64,000 nucleotides of DNA from Vagococcus carniphilus (lineage in GTDB: Bacteria > Bacillota > Bacilli > Lactobacillales > Vagococcaceae). A model generated the notes under the pieces. The model was not told the DNA's origin, searched no databases, and saw only the letters and a program-made list of their open reading frames with translations. Within the stretch, counting starts at the first letter, position 1; every line of letters starts with the position of its first letter. Shown piece by piece: positions 36,487 to 44,660 of this stretch. Made by a program: the position numbers and the translations under genes. The DNA lies in assembly GCF_014397115.1 (NCBI RefSeq), contig NZ_CP060720.1, positions 2,434,001-2,498,000 of the forward strand, in the 5' to 3' direction.

Positions 36487-37419
36487 ATGACTCATCAACA
36501 CATACTAAAAGCATTTAATTTTGAAACTCATGATACACTACATAGCATTTACCCTTATTCACCTGTCTATAAAATAAAAAAAGAGTCTCAATCTTATGTC
36601 ATCAAGCAAACACGTTCCTCAATAGAAGAATCAAATCATGTTGCTCTTTTTTTAGAGCGACTAAATCAATTAGGTATTCAAATCGTCACGCCTGTTAAAC
36701 TTGACGTGAATAATCCTCTAGAAATTGACGAGGAGGTTTGGACTGTCTATCCTTTTATTGATGGTCAAAAATACACAGGAACTGATCAACAAATTGTTGA
36801 AGCTGGAAAGTTGTTAGGAAGTATTCATGCCCTATCTTCTAGTAATAACAAAGAATCTTTATCCGTTTATGAAGAGTATGCATTTGAAGAAAAAGATATC
36901 CAAGATGATTTTTCAATTATTGAAACTCATTTGAAATCAGAAGAAAAAAAACAAATTAATTCAATTAAAAATAGTATTCCTCGACTGATCAAACAACAAG
37001 AAATTTTAAGGACATTAAATTTACCAAAAGTAGCCACTCCTTACGACTTTAAAGCTGATAATTTAATCTATCAAACAGATAATACTCCTTATCTAATCGA
37101 CCCAGATAATGCTATTTTTATTCCAAGAATTTTTGATTTAGCACTCACTTTACTCTTATTTCATAATGTTTTAGAATCTGCTCCAAAAACGACATGGACA
37201 CCGGATAAATGGGAGCTATTCTTAGAAGGCTATAAACAATATGTCACTCTAACAAAAGAAGAAATTAATTATTTTCCAATGGCCGCTGAACATCTTTTTA
37301 TTGATGAAGTGGTTTGGTTAATGGCAGATTTCGATGATGGATGGCGAAATAACAGACAACGAAATTTCTTCTTAAGCATTTTTACTTTGCTTGAGCATCT
37401 TAATAATTACTCACTTTAA
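36487..37419 (+). CDS. APH/choline-kinase-fold phosphotransferase
   Basis: 310 residues. N-lobe hinge VYPFIDGQKYTGTD, then the catalytic-loop segment PYDFKADNLIYQ and metal-binding LIDPDNA. The usual HGD of the loop is PYD here, while the D and N at fixed spacing are kept. Family members phosphorylate aminoglycosides, homoserine, methylthioribose or other small alcohols. No resistance role can be claimed. Start ATG 36487 with GGGAGG upstream. Confidence 0.78.
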   Translation: MTHQHILKAFNFETHDTLHSIYPYSPVYKIKKESQSYVIKQTRSSIEESNHVALFLERLNQLGIQIVTPVKLDVNNPLEIDEEVWTVYPFIDGQKYTGTDQQIVEAGKLLGSIHALSSSNNKESLSVYEEYAFEEKDIQDDFSIIETHLKSEEKKQINSIKNSIPRLIKQQEILRTLNLPKVATPYDFKADNLIYQTDNTPYLIDPDNAIFIPRIFDLALTLLLFHNVLESAPKTTWTPDKWELFLEGYKQYVTLTKEEINYFPMAAEHLFIDEVVWLMADFDDGWRNNRQRNFFLSIFTLLEHLNNYSL

Positions 37420-37421
37420 AC

Positions 37422-37474
37422 AAACAGATTAACCTTGCAAAATCACTATTGTAAGATTAATCTGTTTATTTTTT
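37422..37474 (+). terminator. Terminator of the phosphotransferase gene
   Basis: AAACAGATTAA pairs with TTAATCTGTTT (with inner TTGCAA/TTGTAA pairing), followed by a T-rich stretch. Confidence 0.85.
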
Positions 37475-37485
37475 TATCTAATTAG

Positions 37486-37520
37486 TTGACATTCTTATCT
37501 TTCAGGTTTAAGGTAGTACC
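37486..37520 (+). promoter_or_regulatory. Promoter of the ABC/TrmB operon with overlapping palindrome
   Basis: TTGACA (37486-37491), 17 bases, TAAGGT (37509-37514). The 9-bp palindrome GGTAGTACC (37512-37520) overlaps the -10 and is a candidate operator for the downstream TrmB-like regulator. Confidence 0.6.
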
Positions 37521-37554
37521 GTAAAGAACTACTTAAATTTAAGGAGGAATAAAT

Positions 37555-39303
37555 TTGAACTCAAAAACAAATCAAGCAACTATTTTTAGTATGCTTCAAT
37601 TTTTATTTAAAAAAATGAAAAAGGAAAAAGTTCTTATTATTTTTAGTTTTATTCTTTTACTAGGTATTTCATTTTTAGAATTCAAAATACCCCAAATGAC
37701 CCAACAAATCATTGATGTCTCAATTCCAGAAAAATCATTTCAAGGTATTATTTATCATGTTTCGATTTTACTTGGTTTAGCTTTTATCCTTAGTTTATTA
37801 AGCTATCTATCCACAATGTCCATGAGTCGTGTTAGCCAAGACGTTATCATTGATTTAAGAGTTGATCTATATCAACAAATTTTAAGACAAGATTACGCTT
37901 ATTTTGAAGACACTAAAACGGGTGATTTAATGACTCGTTTATCAAGTGACGTCAAACAATTACAAGATTTAATATCACCACAAAGTTTAAAACTTATTTC
38001 TAGTCTGTTTACCTTTATCTTTATCTATATTTTCATGCTTTTACAAGATACAACTTTGACATTACTTATAACGATTACTTTTCCAATACTTTATTTGTTA
38101 AATGTTTTCTTTAGTTCTCATATTAAAGCTGCCTATCAAAAAGTACGTGCTTCAACATCAACTATTAATAATCAAATGCAAAATGGGCTAACATCTATTT
38201 TATTAATTAAAACATTCGCCACTGAGGAAAAAGAAGTTGCATCATTTAATCAAGCTAACCAGCAGAACAAAAAAGATTACCTTGAAGCGATGACTTACCA
38301 AACAGTTTTCTCTCCTTCAATTGATTTTATTAACTATATTGGTATGGCCATTGTTCTTATTTATTTAGGAAATGAAATTATTAAAGGAAATCAAACTGTG
38401 GGTAGTTTAGTTGCTTATCTTGCTTACTTAAGAATGTTACAAAATCCGATTCGCTCATTCACTCAAATGATTAGTCGTTTTCAACAATCAGTTGTCTCAT
38501 ATGGTAGAATTATTGAAATTTACGAATCTAATCCTAAAATCACTAGTCCGGAGAATGCTTATTCATTAGATTATTTCCAACAAAATATTCAATTCAATGA
38601 TGTTTCTTTCAACTACAATAAAGATAGCGCCGTTTTAAATCAGGTTGACTTTACCGTTAAAAAAGGCCTTGTGACAGCTCTAGTTGGCGTTTCTGGATCT
38701 GGTAAATCTACTATTACCAAATTATTAGAAAGACTTTATGATGTATCTAGTGGGTATATATCTTTTGATGGTAATAATATCAAAGATTATTCTATTAGCT
38801 CTTTGAGAAAAAACATCGGCCTTGTTAGCCAAGACATTGAATTAATTGATGGAACAATTTATGAGAATATTATTTACGGGGCTGACAACAAAAAAATGAC
38901 AGACATTGTTAATGCTGTTCATGCTGCAAACTTAAGCGATTTTGTTAACAGTTTACCTAAGGGATTAGAAACCCAAATCGGTGAAAGAGGAATTAAACTT
39001 TCAGGCGGTCAAAAACAACGAATTGCCATTGCAAGAATCTTTTTGAAAAATGCACCTATTCTCATACTTGACGAAGCAACAGCTTCACTAGATAATGAAT
39101 CTGAACGCTACATTCAAGAATCATTGGACCGATTGATGACTAACCGTACAACACTTGTTATTGCTCATAGACTTTCAACTATTCAACAAGCTCATAACAT
39201 CATTATTTTAGAAAAAGGTGAAATCGTCGAACAAGGAACTCATGAAGAACTTCTAACAAATAATTCGAGATACAGTGATTTATATCAGGCACAACTTTCT
39301 TAA
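37555..39303 (+). CDS. ABC exporter half-transporter (permease-ATPase fusion)
   Basis: 582 residues, TTG start with AAGGAGG seven bases upstream. 1-310: six-helix type IV exporter transmembrane domain (MTRLSSDVKQLQ coupling region). 340-580: nucleotide-binding domain with Walker A GVSGSGKSTITK, Q-loop GLVSQDIEL, signature LSGGQKQRIAIAR, Walker B ILILDEATASLD and H-loop AHRLST. It would work as a homodimer to export a peptide, lipid or drug. Co-transcribed with the TrmB-like regulator 19 bases downstream. Confidence 0.92.
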   Translation: MNSKTNQATIFSMLQFLFKKMKKEKVLIIFSFILLLGISFLEFKIPQMTQQIIDVSIPEKSFQGIIYHVSILLGLAFILSLLSYLSTMSMSRVSQDVIIDLRVDLYQQILRQDYAYFEDTKTGDLMTRLSSDVKQLQDLISPQSLKLISSLFTFIFIYIFMLLQDTTLTLLITITFPILYLLNVFFSSHIKAAYQKVRASTSTINNQMQNGLTSILLIKTFATEEKEVASFNQANQQNKKDYLEAMTYQTVFSPSIDFINYIGMAIVLIYLGNEIIKGNQTVGSLVAYLAYLRMLQNPIRSFTQMISRFQQSVVSYGRIIEIYESNPKITSPENAYSLDYFQQNIQFNDVSFNYNKDSAVLNQVDFTVKKGLVTALVGVSGSGKSTITKLLERLYDVSSGYISFDGNNIKDYSISSLRKNIGLVSQDIELIDGTIYENIIYGADNKKMTDIVNAVHAANLSDFVNSLPKGLETQIGERGIKLSGGQKQRIAIARIFLKNAPILILDEATASLDNESERYIQESLDRLMTNRTTLVIAHRLSTIQQAHNIIILEKGEIVEQGTHEELLTNNSRYSDLYQAQLS

Positions 39304-39322
39304 AAGATGGAGGATAAATATA

Positions 39323-40075
39323 ATGATTGAACATTTAAAAAGAATTGGTTTAACTGAACTTGAAGCAAAATGCTACCTTTCACTAATTGAGCACGGAGAA
39401 CAAACGGGATATGAAGTGGCCAAAAATATTTCTTCTTCTCGTTCCAATGTCTATTCTTCTTTAAGCTCGTTAAGCAAAAAAGGCGCTTGCCAAGTAATAG
39501 AAGGAAAAAGTACAACTTATGTAGCTGTTGCTATTGAAGAACTTATTTCTAAACTTCAGTTAGAGTTTAAACAGTCTGCAACTATTTTAAATGAAGAAAT
39601 TAAGCGAGCGAAACAAAAAGAATATCATTTTTACAACACTCAGGGATTAGAAGCAATTAAATCTGTTGTAAATAGAAATATCGCACACTCAAAAAAAGAA
39701 ATTATCGTAGATATTGATACAGATGCCTTAACTTATTTTTTACCAGCTTTAGAAGAAGCAGATAAAAGTGGTATCAAAGTGACTATTATTACATTAAGTC
39801 CGATTGAAACAACCATTGAAAATGTGATTATTGATATGCCTTCTGCTCCAAGTAGTGAAACAACTTCATTTAGTATGTTGTTTGACCAAGAAAAAGTTTT
39901 AATTGGAAGTTTAGATAAAAATTTAGTACCCTCAGCTGTAGAAACAAAGCATCCCGCTCTGATTCATGAGGTCAAATTGGCAATTCGTCATGATATGATT
40001 ATGGAAAAATTAAAAGCTGATTTTGGTGATGAAATAGAAGCAAAATATGGCAAAGATTTTTTTACCTTACTATAA
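39323..40075 (+). CDS. TrmB-family transcriptional regulator
   Basis: 250 residues from ATG 39323 with GGAGG upstream. N-terminal winged helix (LKRIGLTELEAKCYLSLIEHGEQTGYEVAKNISSSRSNVYSSLSSL, written in pieces by the family signature 'LTELEAKCYLSL' and 'SRSNVYSSLSSL'). A coiled-coil linker follows (90-110), then a PLD-like sensor domain (110-245). It likely controls the ABC exporter of the same operon in response to its substrate. Confidence 0.85.
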   Translation: MIEHLKRIGLTELEAKCYLSLIEHGEQTGYEVAKNISSSRSNVYSSLSSLSKKGACQVIEGKSTTYVAVAIEELISKLQLEFKQSATILNEEIKRAKQKEYHFYNTQGLEAIKSVVNRNIAHSKKEIIVDIDTDALTYFLPALEEADKSGIKVTIITLSPIETTIENVIIDMPSAPSSETTSFSMLFDQEKVLIGSLDKNLVPSAVETKHPALIHEVKLAIRHDMIMEKLKADFGDEIEAKYGKDFFTLL

Positions 40076-40080
40076 GAAAA

Positions 40081-40115
40081 AGAGGTCTCCCGATTAAAGG
40101 GAAACCTCTCTTTTT
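40081..40115. terminator. Bidirectional terminator between TrmB and TrpA-like genes
   Basis: AGAGGTCTCCC pairs with GGGAAACCTCT with one bulge/mismatch, T-rich on the plus side and A-rich on the other. The flanking genes converge. Confidence 0.8.
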
Positions 40116-40121
40116 ATTAAA

Positions 40122-40811
40122 TTAAGCTAAACTATCTAAATATGTTTCAATACCTACAATGCCATCTTTACCATGAATTTTTAAAAATTCAGTTCCAATA
40201 ATCGCACCGTCTGCACCATTTTTTAAAACTTCTAAAATATCTTCTTTGGCTTTGATACCAAATCCAATAAAGTTTTTGTCTTCTGGTTTGACCGTTTTAA
40301 TTCGCTTAATCGTTTCAATGTATTCAGTAGGAACAGCATCAAATGTTCCTGTTTTCCCTCTTCCTGACATCACATAATTAAACAAACTATCACTTTGTAA
40401 GTAATTCGTTACTACTTCTGTCGAAACATCTTCGTTGTAGATATAAACTGGTTGGTTAAAAATGGTTGGATCTAGTGTTTGATCAACACAAATGATACCG
40501 TCATAAAGACTGTGACTTAATTTTGCGATGTCAAAAAGTTCAACACCTTCTTTATAAGTCATCAAAATGACTTTAAATGAATATCTTTCTTTAATTGTTT
40601 TTAAAGCATCCTCTACCATCTCTTTTGTTAAACCATCTTTAATCACAGCTTGATGTGCTTGTTGAATCAATTCACCATCTACATATGGATTCGTAACAGG
40701 AATGCCAATCTCAACATATCCTACTTTTCTTGATTCTAATACATCGAGTATCTTAAAAAATTCTTCTTGACTTGGATAGTTTAAAACAGTAAAAATCGCT
40801 AAATTTTCCAA
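40122..40811 (-). CDS. TrpA-like (tryptophan synthase alpha-type) aldolase in a PTS operon
   Basis: 229 residues, shorter than bona fide TrpA (about 260). TIM-barrel motifs: YVEIGIPVTNPYVDGELIQ keeps the equivalents of the catalytic Glu49 and Asp60 of TrpA. FGIKAKEDILEVLKNGADGAIIGTEFL is the phosphate-binding end. No trpB or other trp gene is near. It starts with TTG one base after the EIIC stop, with GGAGG inside the EIIC end, so it is translated with the PTS genes. A role as an aldolase on the phosphorylated imported sugar is inferred. Confidence 0.8.
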   Translation of the reverse strand: MENLAIFTVLNYPSQEEFFKILDVLESRKVGYVEIGIPVTNPYVDGELIQQAHQAVIKDGLTKEMVEDALKTIKERYSFKVILMTYKEGVELFDIAKLSHSLYDGIICVDQTLDPTIFNQPVYIYNEDVSTEVVTNYLQSDSLFNYVMSGRGKTGTFDAVPTEYIETIKRIKTVKPEDKNFIGFGIKAKEDILEVLKNGADGAIIGTEFLKIHGKDGIVGIETYLDSLA

Positions 40812-42092
40812 TTAGAATCCTCCAATCACTTTTAGAACCCATCCAAGAATTGGACCGTATACAACATAATCTGTTTCACTTAGAATTCGCATGATTGGCG
40901 CATATGTACCAATCATTGGTAATAAGAATGCTTGTCCAAAAATTAAGACTAATCCATTAGCGAAAGATCCTAAAATAGCTCCTCTTCGTCCACCATGAGC
41001 GTTACCAAAAATAGCTGTAGCTGCCCCTGTAAAGAATGTTGGAATAAGAGCTGGGAATACAATAACTGGATAGTTGATTAATCCTAAGATAACCATACCT
41101 AGTAAACCAGCTGTTAAACTTGATAAGAAACCAACGATTACTGATGTTGGGTAAGCTGGGAATAATAATGGAACATCCAATCCCGGAATTGAGTTAGGAA
41201 TGATTTTATCTGAAATACCATGGAAAGCTGGAATAATTTCAGAAAGCATCATACGTACTCCCGTTACAATAACTGTAATCCAAACACCAAATTCAACCCC
41301 TCTAAGAATTGAAAAGACAAACATATCTTGTCCATTAGTGATATTAGAAACTGTCCAAGATGGACCAGCTACTAAACCTAATACTAAGAATAATAACGTC
41401 ATAACTAGTGTTAAAGAAATCGTCATCTCTCTTAAGAAATTCAATTTCTTTGGAATGTGTAAGTCTTCGATATCTTTATCTTTATTACCAAACCATTTAC
41501 CAATTAACGAAGCCATTAAAAGACCTGAAGAACTTGAGTGAGCTAATGTAAATCCTTCGCCACCCTTAACACCTGTCATACATTTTGCCACGTAGGCACA
41601 TGAAAATGTCATGTAGAAACCTAATAGAAGTGAACCTACAACAACAATCATAATGAATGATAAATCGGTTCCAAATTTCAATAAGGCTGCAATTAAACCT
41701 GAGAAGAAAAATGAAACGTGAGCAGATAAATGAACATACTTAAATCTTGTAAAACGAGCTAATAACAAGTTTGTAAAAAATCCAAATGCAAAAATAAGTG
41801 CCATTTCTGTTCCAATATCTGCTAAACTTTCTGCTTGAGCCGCACCAAGATCAGCTGCGACTTCCTTAACATTAAAAATTTTAGAAATGAGTGGTTGAAG
41901 GGGAAGCAAAGACATACCTAATGTCTGTCCCCCTACATTAATCATCGTAAAACCAATCATTGTTTTGATCGTACTTGGTAAAATTTTATCCCAAGTTTGC
42001 TTTTGAGCCAACATCCCTATGATGACAACAAACCCAATGATAAACACAGCTTGACTTAAAATATTTTGTACAATATACATAAATATTGCCAT
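40812..42092 (-). CDS. PTS EIIC permease, ascorbate (UlaA/SgaT) type
   Basis: 426 residues, about eleven membrane helices, with SgaT/UlaA features (GFTMINVGGQTLGMSLLPLQP, GGEGFTLAHSSSSGLLMASL, FGNAHGGRRGAILGSFANG). It imports and, with EIIB, phosphorylates a sugar acid or polyol. Start ATG 42092 with GGGGAGG upstream. Substrate is not necessarily ascorbate: the usual ula catabolic genes (UlaD/E/F/G) are absent and replaced by the TrpA-like protein. Confidence 0.88.
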   Translation of the reverse strand: MAIFMYIVQNILSQAVFIIGFVVIIGMLAQKQTWDKILPSTIKTMIGFTMINVGGQTLGMSLLPLQPLISKIFNVKEVAADLGAAQAESLADIGTEMALIFAFGFFTNLLLARFTRFKYVHLSAHVSFFFSGLIAALLKFGTDLSFIMIVVVGSLLLGFYMTFSCAYVAKCMTGVKGGEGFTLAHSSSSGLLMASLIGKWFGNKDKDIEDLHIPKKLNFLREMTISLTLVMTLLFLVLGLVAGPSWTVSNITNGQDMFVFSILRGVEFGVWITVIVTGVRMMLSEIIPAFHGISDKIIPNSIPGLDVPLLFPAYPTSVIVGFLSSLTAGLLGMVILGLINYPVIVFPALIPTFFTGAATAIFGNAHGGRRGAILGSFANGLVLIFGQAFLLPMIGTYAPIMRILSETDYVVYGPILGWVLKVIGGF

Positions 42093-42123
42093 GGTTTTAT
42101 CCTCCCCTTATTAGAAAAACTAA

Positions 42124-42399
42124 TTATCTTGAAGCAATTGCGGCTAACAATTCTTTTTTCAAGTTTTCTTTGTCCATCATGTTATCGATACGAACGATTG
42201 TTGCAGATGAACCTCTTAGTGTATCGGCAAAATCTGAAGTTGTGATAAGTAAATCATAGCTATCTGGATTCACAGAACCGATGTCTGAAGCATCAACTGT
42301 TGCTTCGATTCCTTCCGCATCCAAAATTTGCTGAGAAAATAACCTCATCATCATTGAACTTCCTACTCCTGCACCGCATACTGTAACTATTTTTAACAT
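42124..42399 (-). CDS. PTS EIIB, lactose/ascorbate type
   Basis: 91 residues from ATG 42399-42397 with AGGAGG upstream. The P-loop cysteine is in VCGAGVGSSMMM (Cys about residue 7), the phosphorylation site of the SgaB/GatB group. It passes phosphate from the EIIA domain of the adjacent regulator to the sugar. Confidence 0.9.
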   Translation of the reverse strand: MLKIVTVCGAGVGSSMMMRLFSQQILDAEGIEATVDASDIGSVNPDSYDLLITTSDFADTLRGSSATIVRIDNMMDKENLKKELLAAIASR

Positions 42400-42412
42400 G
42401 TTTTTTCCTCCT

Positions 42413-44434
42413 TTAAATAACATTCTCTTTTATTATCGTCATTATTTCATCTGAAGTTAAAGCTTTATTTATTTTTTTAATTTTTTCTTCGTCACTTAGT
42501 ATTTCTACTAGTTCAGATAAAGCTTTCAAATGGGATTGGTGATCAACAGCACATAAACCAACCACAATTTGAACGGGATCATTTTGGGGATGACCAAAAA
42601 CAACGGGCTCTTCTAAAGTGACAATACTTAATCCAATATCAAGGGCTCCTGTTTCAGGTCTGGCATGAGGCATTGCAATGCCTGGGGCAATTACAATATA
42701 CGTTCCATTTTCTTTTACGTTATTTAACATACCATCAACGTATGATTCTTTAGCTAAGCCATTTTTTACAAGTAATTCACCACTTGCTTTAACGGCCTCA
42801 TCTCTTGTTTTAGCTTTAGAATTAACTTGAATTAATCCTTGATGCAACACTTCTATTAACATTGGTTGGTACACTCCATTTTCTTTATTTTTAGGTTCTG
42901 TGACACGCAGGTAACGCATCAAATCAGTTCTTATTTTTTTTCGTTGTTTTTCACTTAACGAAACGGATTGATTGATAATCTTCATTATTTCAACCATCTC
43001 TATTTTTTCTTTTTTTCTATTTAACTTAAAATACAGTTTTTTCATATCTTCATCTGTCACAATGGGGGTGACTTTAATACTAGGTATTTTGGGATATTCA
43101 AAATCAATGGTTGAAATAATTAAATCGACTTCGTTTTTCTCTAACCAATCACCTGCTGTCCTCTTGCCTAATGTGCCTAAAATTTGCACATCAAAGTTTA
43201 CTTCTAACTTTGAGCGTAGAATTTGCGAGGTACTGACTCCCGAGTCACATACAATAATAATTTTCTTTGGTTTTGTTGGGCACATCTTTTTGCGTTCGAT
43301 GGCCGCAATAAAAAATAGGGTAAAAAAAGAAACTTCATCATCTGAAAAATTAACGCTTAATTCTTTTTCAATTATCTTAATACCACTGCATACGTTTTCA
43401 TGTAAGTTTAAAAAACTTGCCTTAACGTAATCCAACATTGGATTTTTCATCTCTGTTTGAGACATCACTCGGTGATAGGCAGGTCTCAAATGATTCATCA
43501 CACCTTCATAAAGCAAAGTGTCTTCAATAAAGAAATCATTCTGACTTAGCTTAGATACATCTTTGATAAAGCTATCTGTCAATAAATTAAAATCCATCCA
43601 TTGCTCTGTTAATTCATCATTGTAATGAATAAAGGAGGATTCAATAAATTTTTGAGCTAAATAAACTAGCTCTTGATGGCTAAAACTTAAGTGAGTCTCT
43701 GCTTCAAATTGAGTTCGTTTCTTTAGAAATAATTTTTCTTCTCTTGTGTTACTTCCCGTTACCTGAACAGTTTTACCAGCCTTTATTCGTTTAAAGGTTA
43801 CCCAAAAAATAATTTTCAATCGATCATAAGAACTATCACTTAGGGTGACTTTTAGTTCATCGCCACACATTTCAAGTAACTTTTCTGCTGATTTTAAATA
43901 AATATCTTCTTTGGGTTTTCCTTCAAATAATAGTGGATCTTCTAAAACTGTCACTGTCAGCAATTGGCGAATCTGTTCTTCTTCCCCTATTACTTTATAA
44001 CCAGTAAAGGGTCTTGAATGTAACTCAATATGATGAAATGTTAGTTCTTCTTTTACCCATTTCAAATCTGAAATAATCGTATTTCTTGATAATGGTAATT
44101 TTTCAATCAAATCATCTACATTGAAATAATCTTCAAACATTAACACTTCCGTTAATAAACGTAATCTTCTGATTCTTGGGTGTGACAGTATGTAGTCAAA
44201 ATCTAGATTGGTTAACATTTCAAAGGATGATGAAATGATTTCTGTATAAAGTATTTTGCCTTTTTCAATTTTTATTTCTTCATGATTATCGGCAATGAGT
44301 AATTCATTTAATTTTTTGATGTCATTGTAAATTGTACGCGTACTAACAGACATTTTTTCGGCTAATTTTTTTATGTCATGTTCTTGTTGTTCCTTACAAA
44401 TAAGTAAAAAGAGTGTTGGTAGTCGACTGTCCAT
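42413..44434 (-). CDS. BglG/MtlR-type PRD regulator with EIIB-like and EIIA domains
   Basis: 673 residues. N-terminal HTH pair (KKLAEKMSVSTRTIYNDIKKLN and KLPLSRNTIISDLKWV), two PTS regulation domains (about 190-390), a GatB-like EIIB segment (IIIVCDSGVSTSQIL) and a C-terminal ascorbate-type EIIA domain with the phosphohistidine in IAPGIAMPHARPE. It is an activator controlled by PTS phosphorylation and also supplies the EIIA needed by the downstream EIIB/EIIC, which have no separate EIIA gene. First gene of the four-gene operon. Confidence 0.9.
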   Translation of the reverse strand: MDSRLPTLFLLICKEQQEHDIKKLAEKMSVSTRTIYNDIKKLNELLIADNHEEIKIEKGKILYTEIISSSFEMLTNLDFDYILSHPRIRRLRLLTEVLMFEDYFNVDDLIEKLPLSRNTIISDLKWVKEELTFHHIELHSRPFTGYKVIGEEEQIRQLLTVTVLEDPLLFEGKPKEDIYLKSAEKLLEMCGDELKVTLSDSSYDRLKIIFWVTFKRIKAGKTVQVTGSNTREEKLFLKKRTQFEAETHLSFSHQELVYLAQKFIESSFIHYNDELTEQWMDFNLLTDSFIKDVSKLSQNDFFIEDTLLYEGVMNHLRPAYHRVMSQTEMKNPMLDYVKASFLNLHENVCSGIKIIEKELSVNFSDDEVSFFTLFFIAAIERKKMCPTKPKKIIIVCDSGVSTSQILRSKLEVNFDVQILGTLGKRTAGDWLEKNEVDLIISTIDFEYPKIPSIKVTPIVTDEDMKKLYFKLNRKKEKIEMVEIMKIINQSVSLSEKQRKKIRTDLMRYLRVTEPKNKENGVYQPMLIEVLHQGLIQVNSKAKTRDEAVKASGELLVKNGLAKESYVDGMLNNVKENGTYIVIAPGIAMPHARPETGALDIGLSIVTLEEPVVFGHPQNDPVQIVVGLCAVDHQSHLKALSELVEILSDEEKIKKINKALTSDEIMTIIKENVI

Positions 44435-44610
44435 TTTGCTTCCCCCTTTACATCCTTGAGTATACTTAAAAAATTTAAGTCACACCAAATGCAATTTATT
44501 TCATCGTGTTTGAAAGTTTATGTTCACGCTCTTCTTTTCAATATCGGTTATCTAACGTATTTTTAAATCATATCGGGGGAAAATGAATTAGTCCATCAAA
44601 AACTAAAAAA

Positions 44611-44643
44611 GCATGACAAGGAATTAAAATATCCTGTCATGCT
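44611..44643 (-). terminator. Terminator of the P-type ATPase gene
   Basis: GCATGACAGGA pairs with TCCTTGTCATGC (one bulge) and is followed by TTTTTTAG on the minus strand. The rest of 44435-44660 shows only the PTS-regulator promoter region. Confidence 0.85.
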
Positions 44644-44660
44644 TCTACTATCTTCTACTA

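Noticed and set aside
36487..37419. Aminoglycoside resistance gene
   Set aside because: Only the kinase fold is supported; the catalytic-loop HGD is altered and the context is not a resistance region.
40122..40811. Tryptophan biosynthesis gene trpA
   Set aside because: No trpB or other trp genes, shorter than trpA, and coupled to PTS genes.
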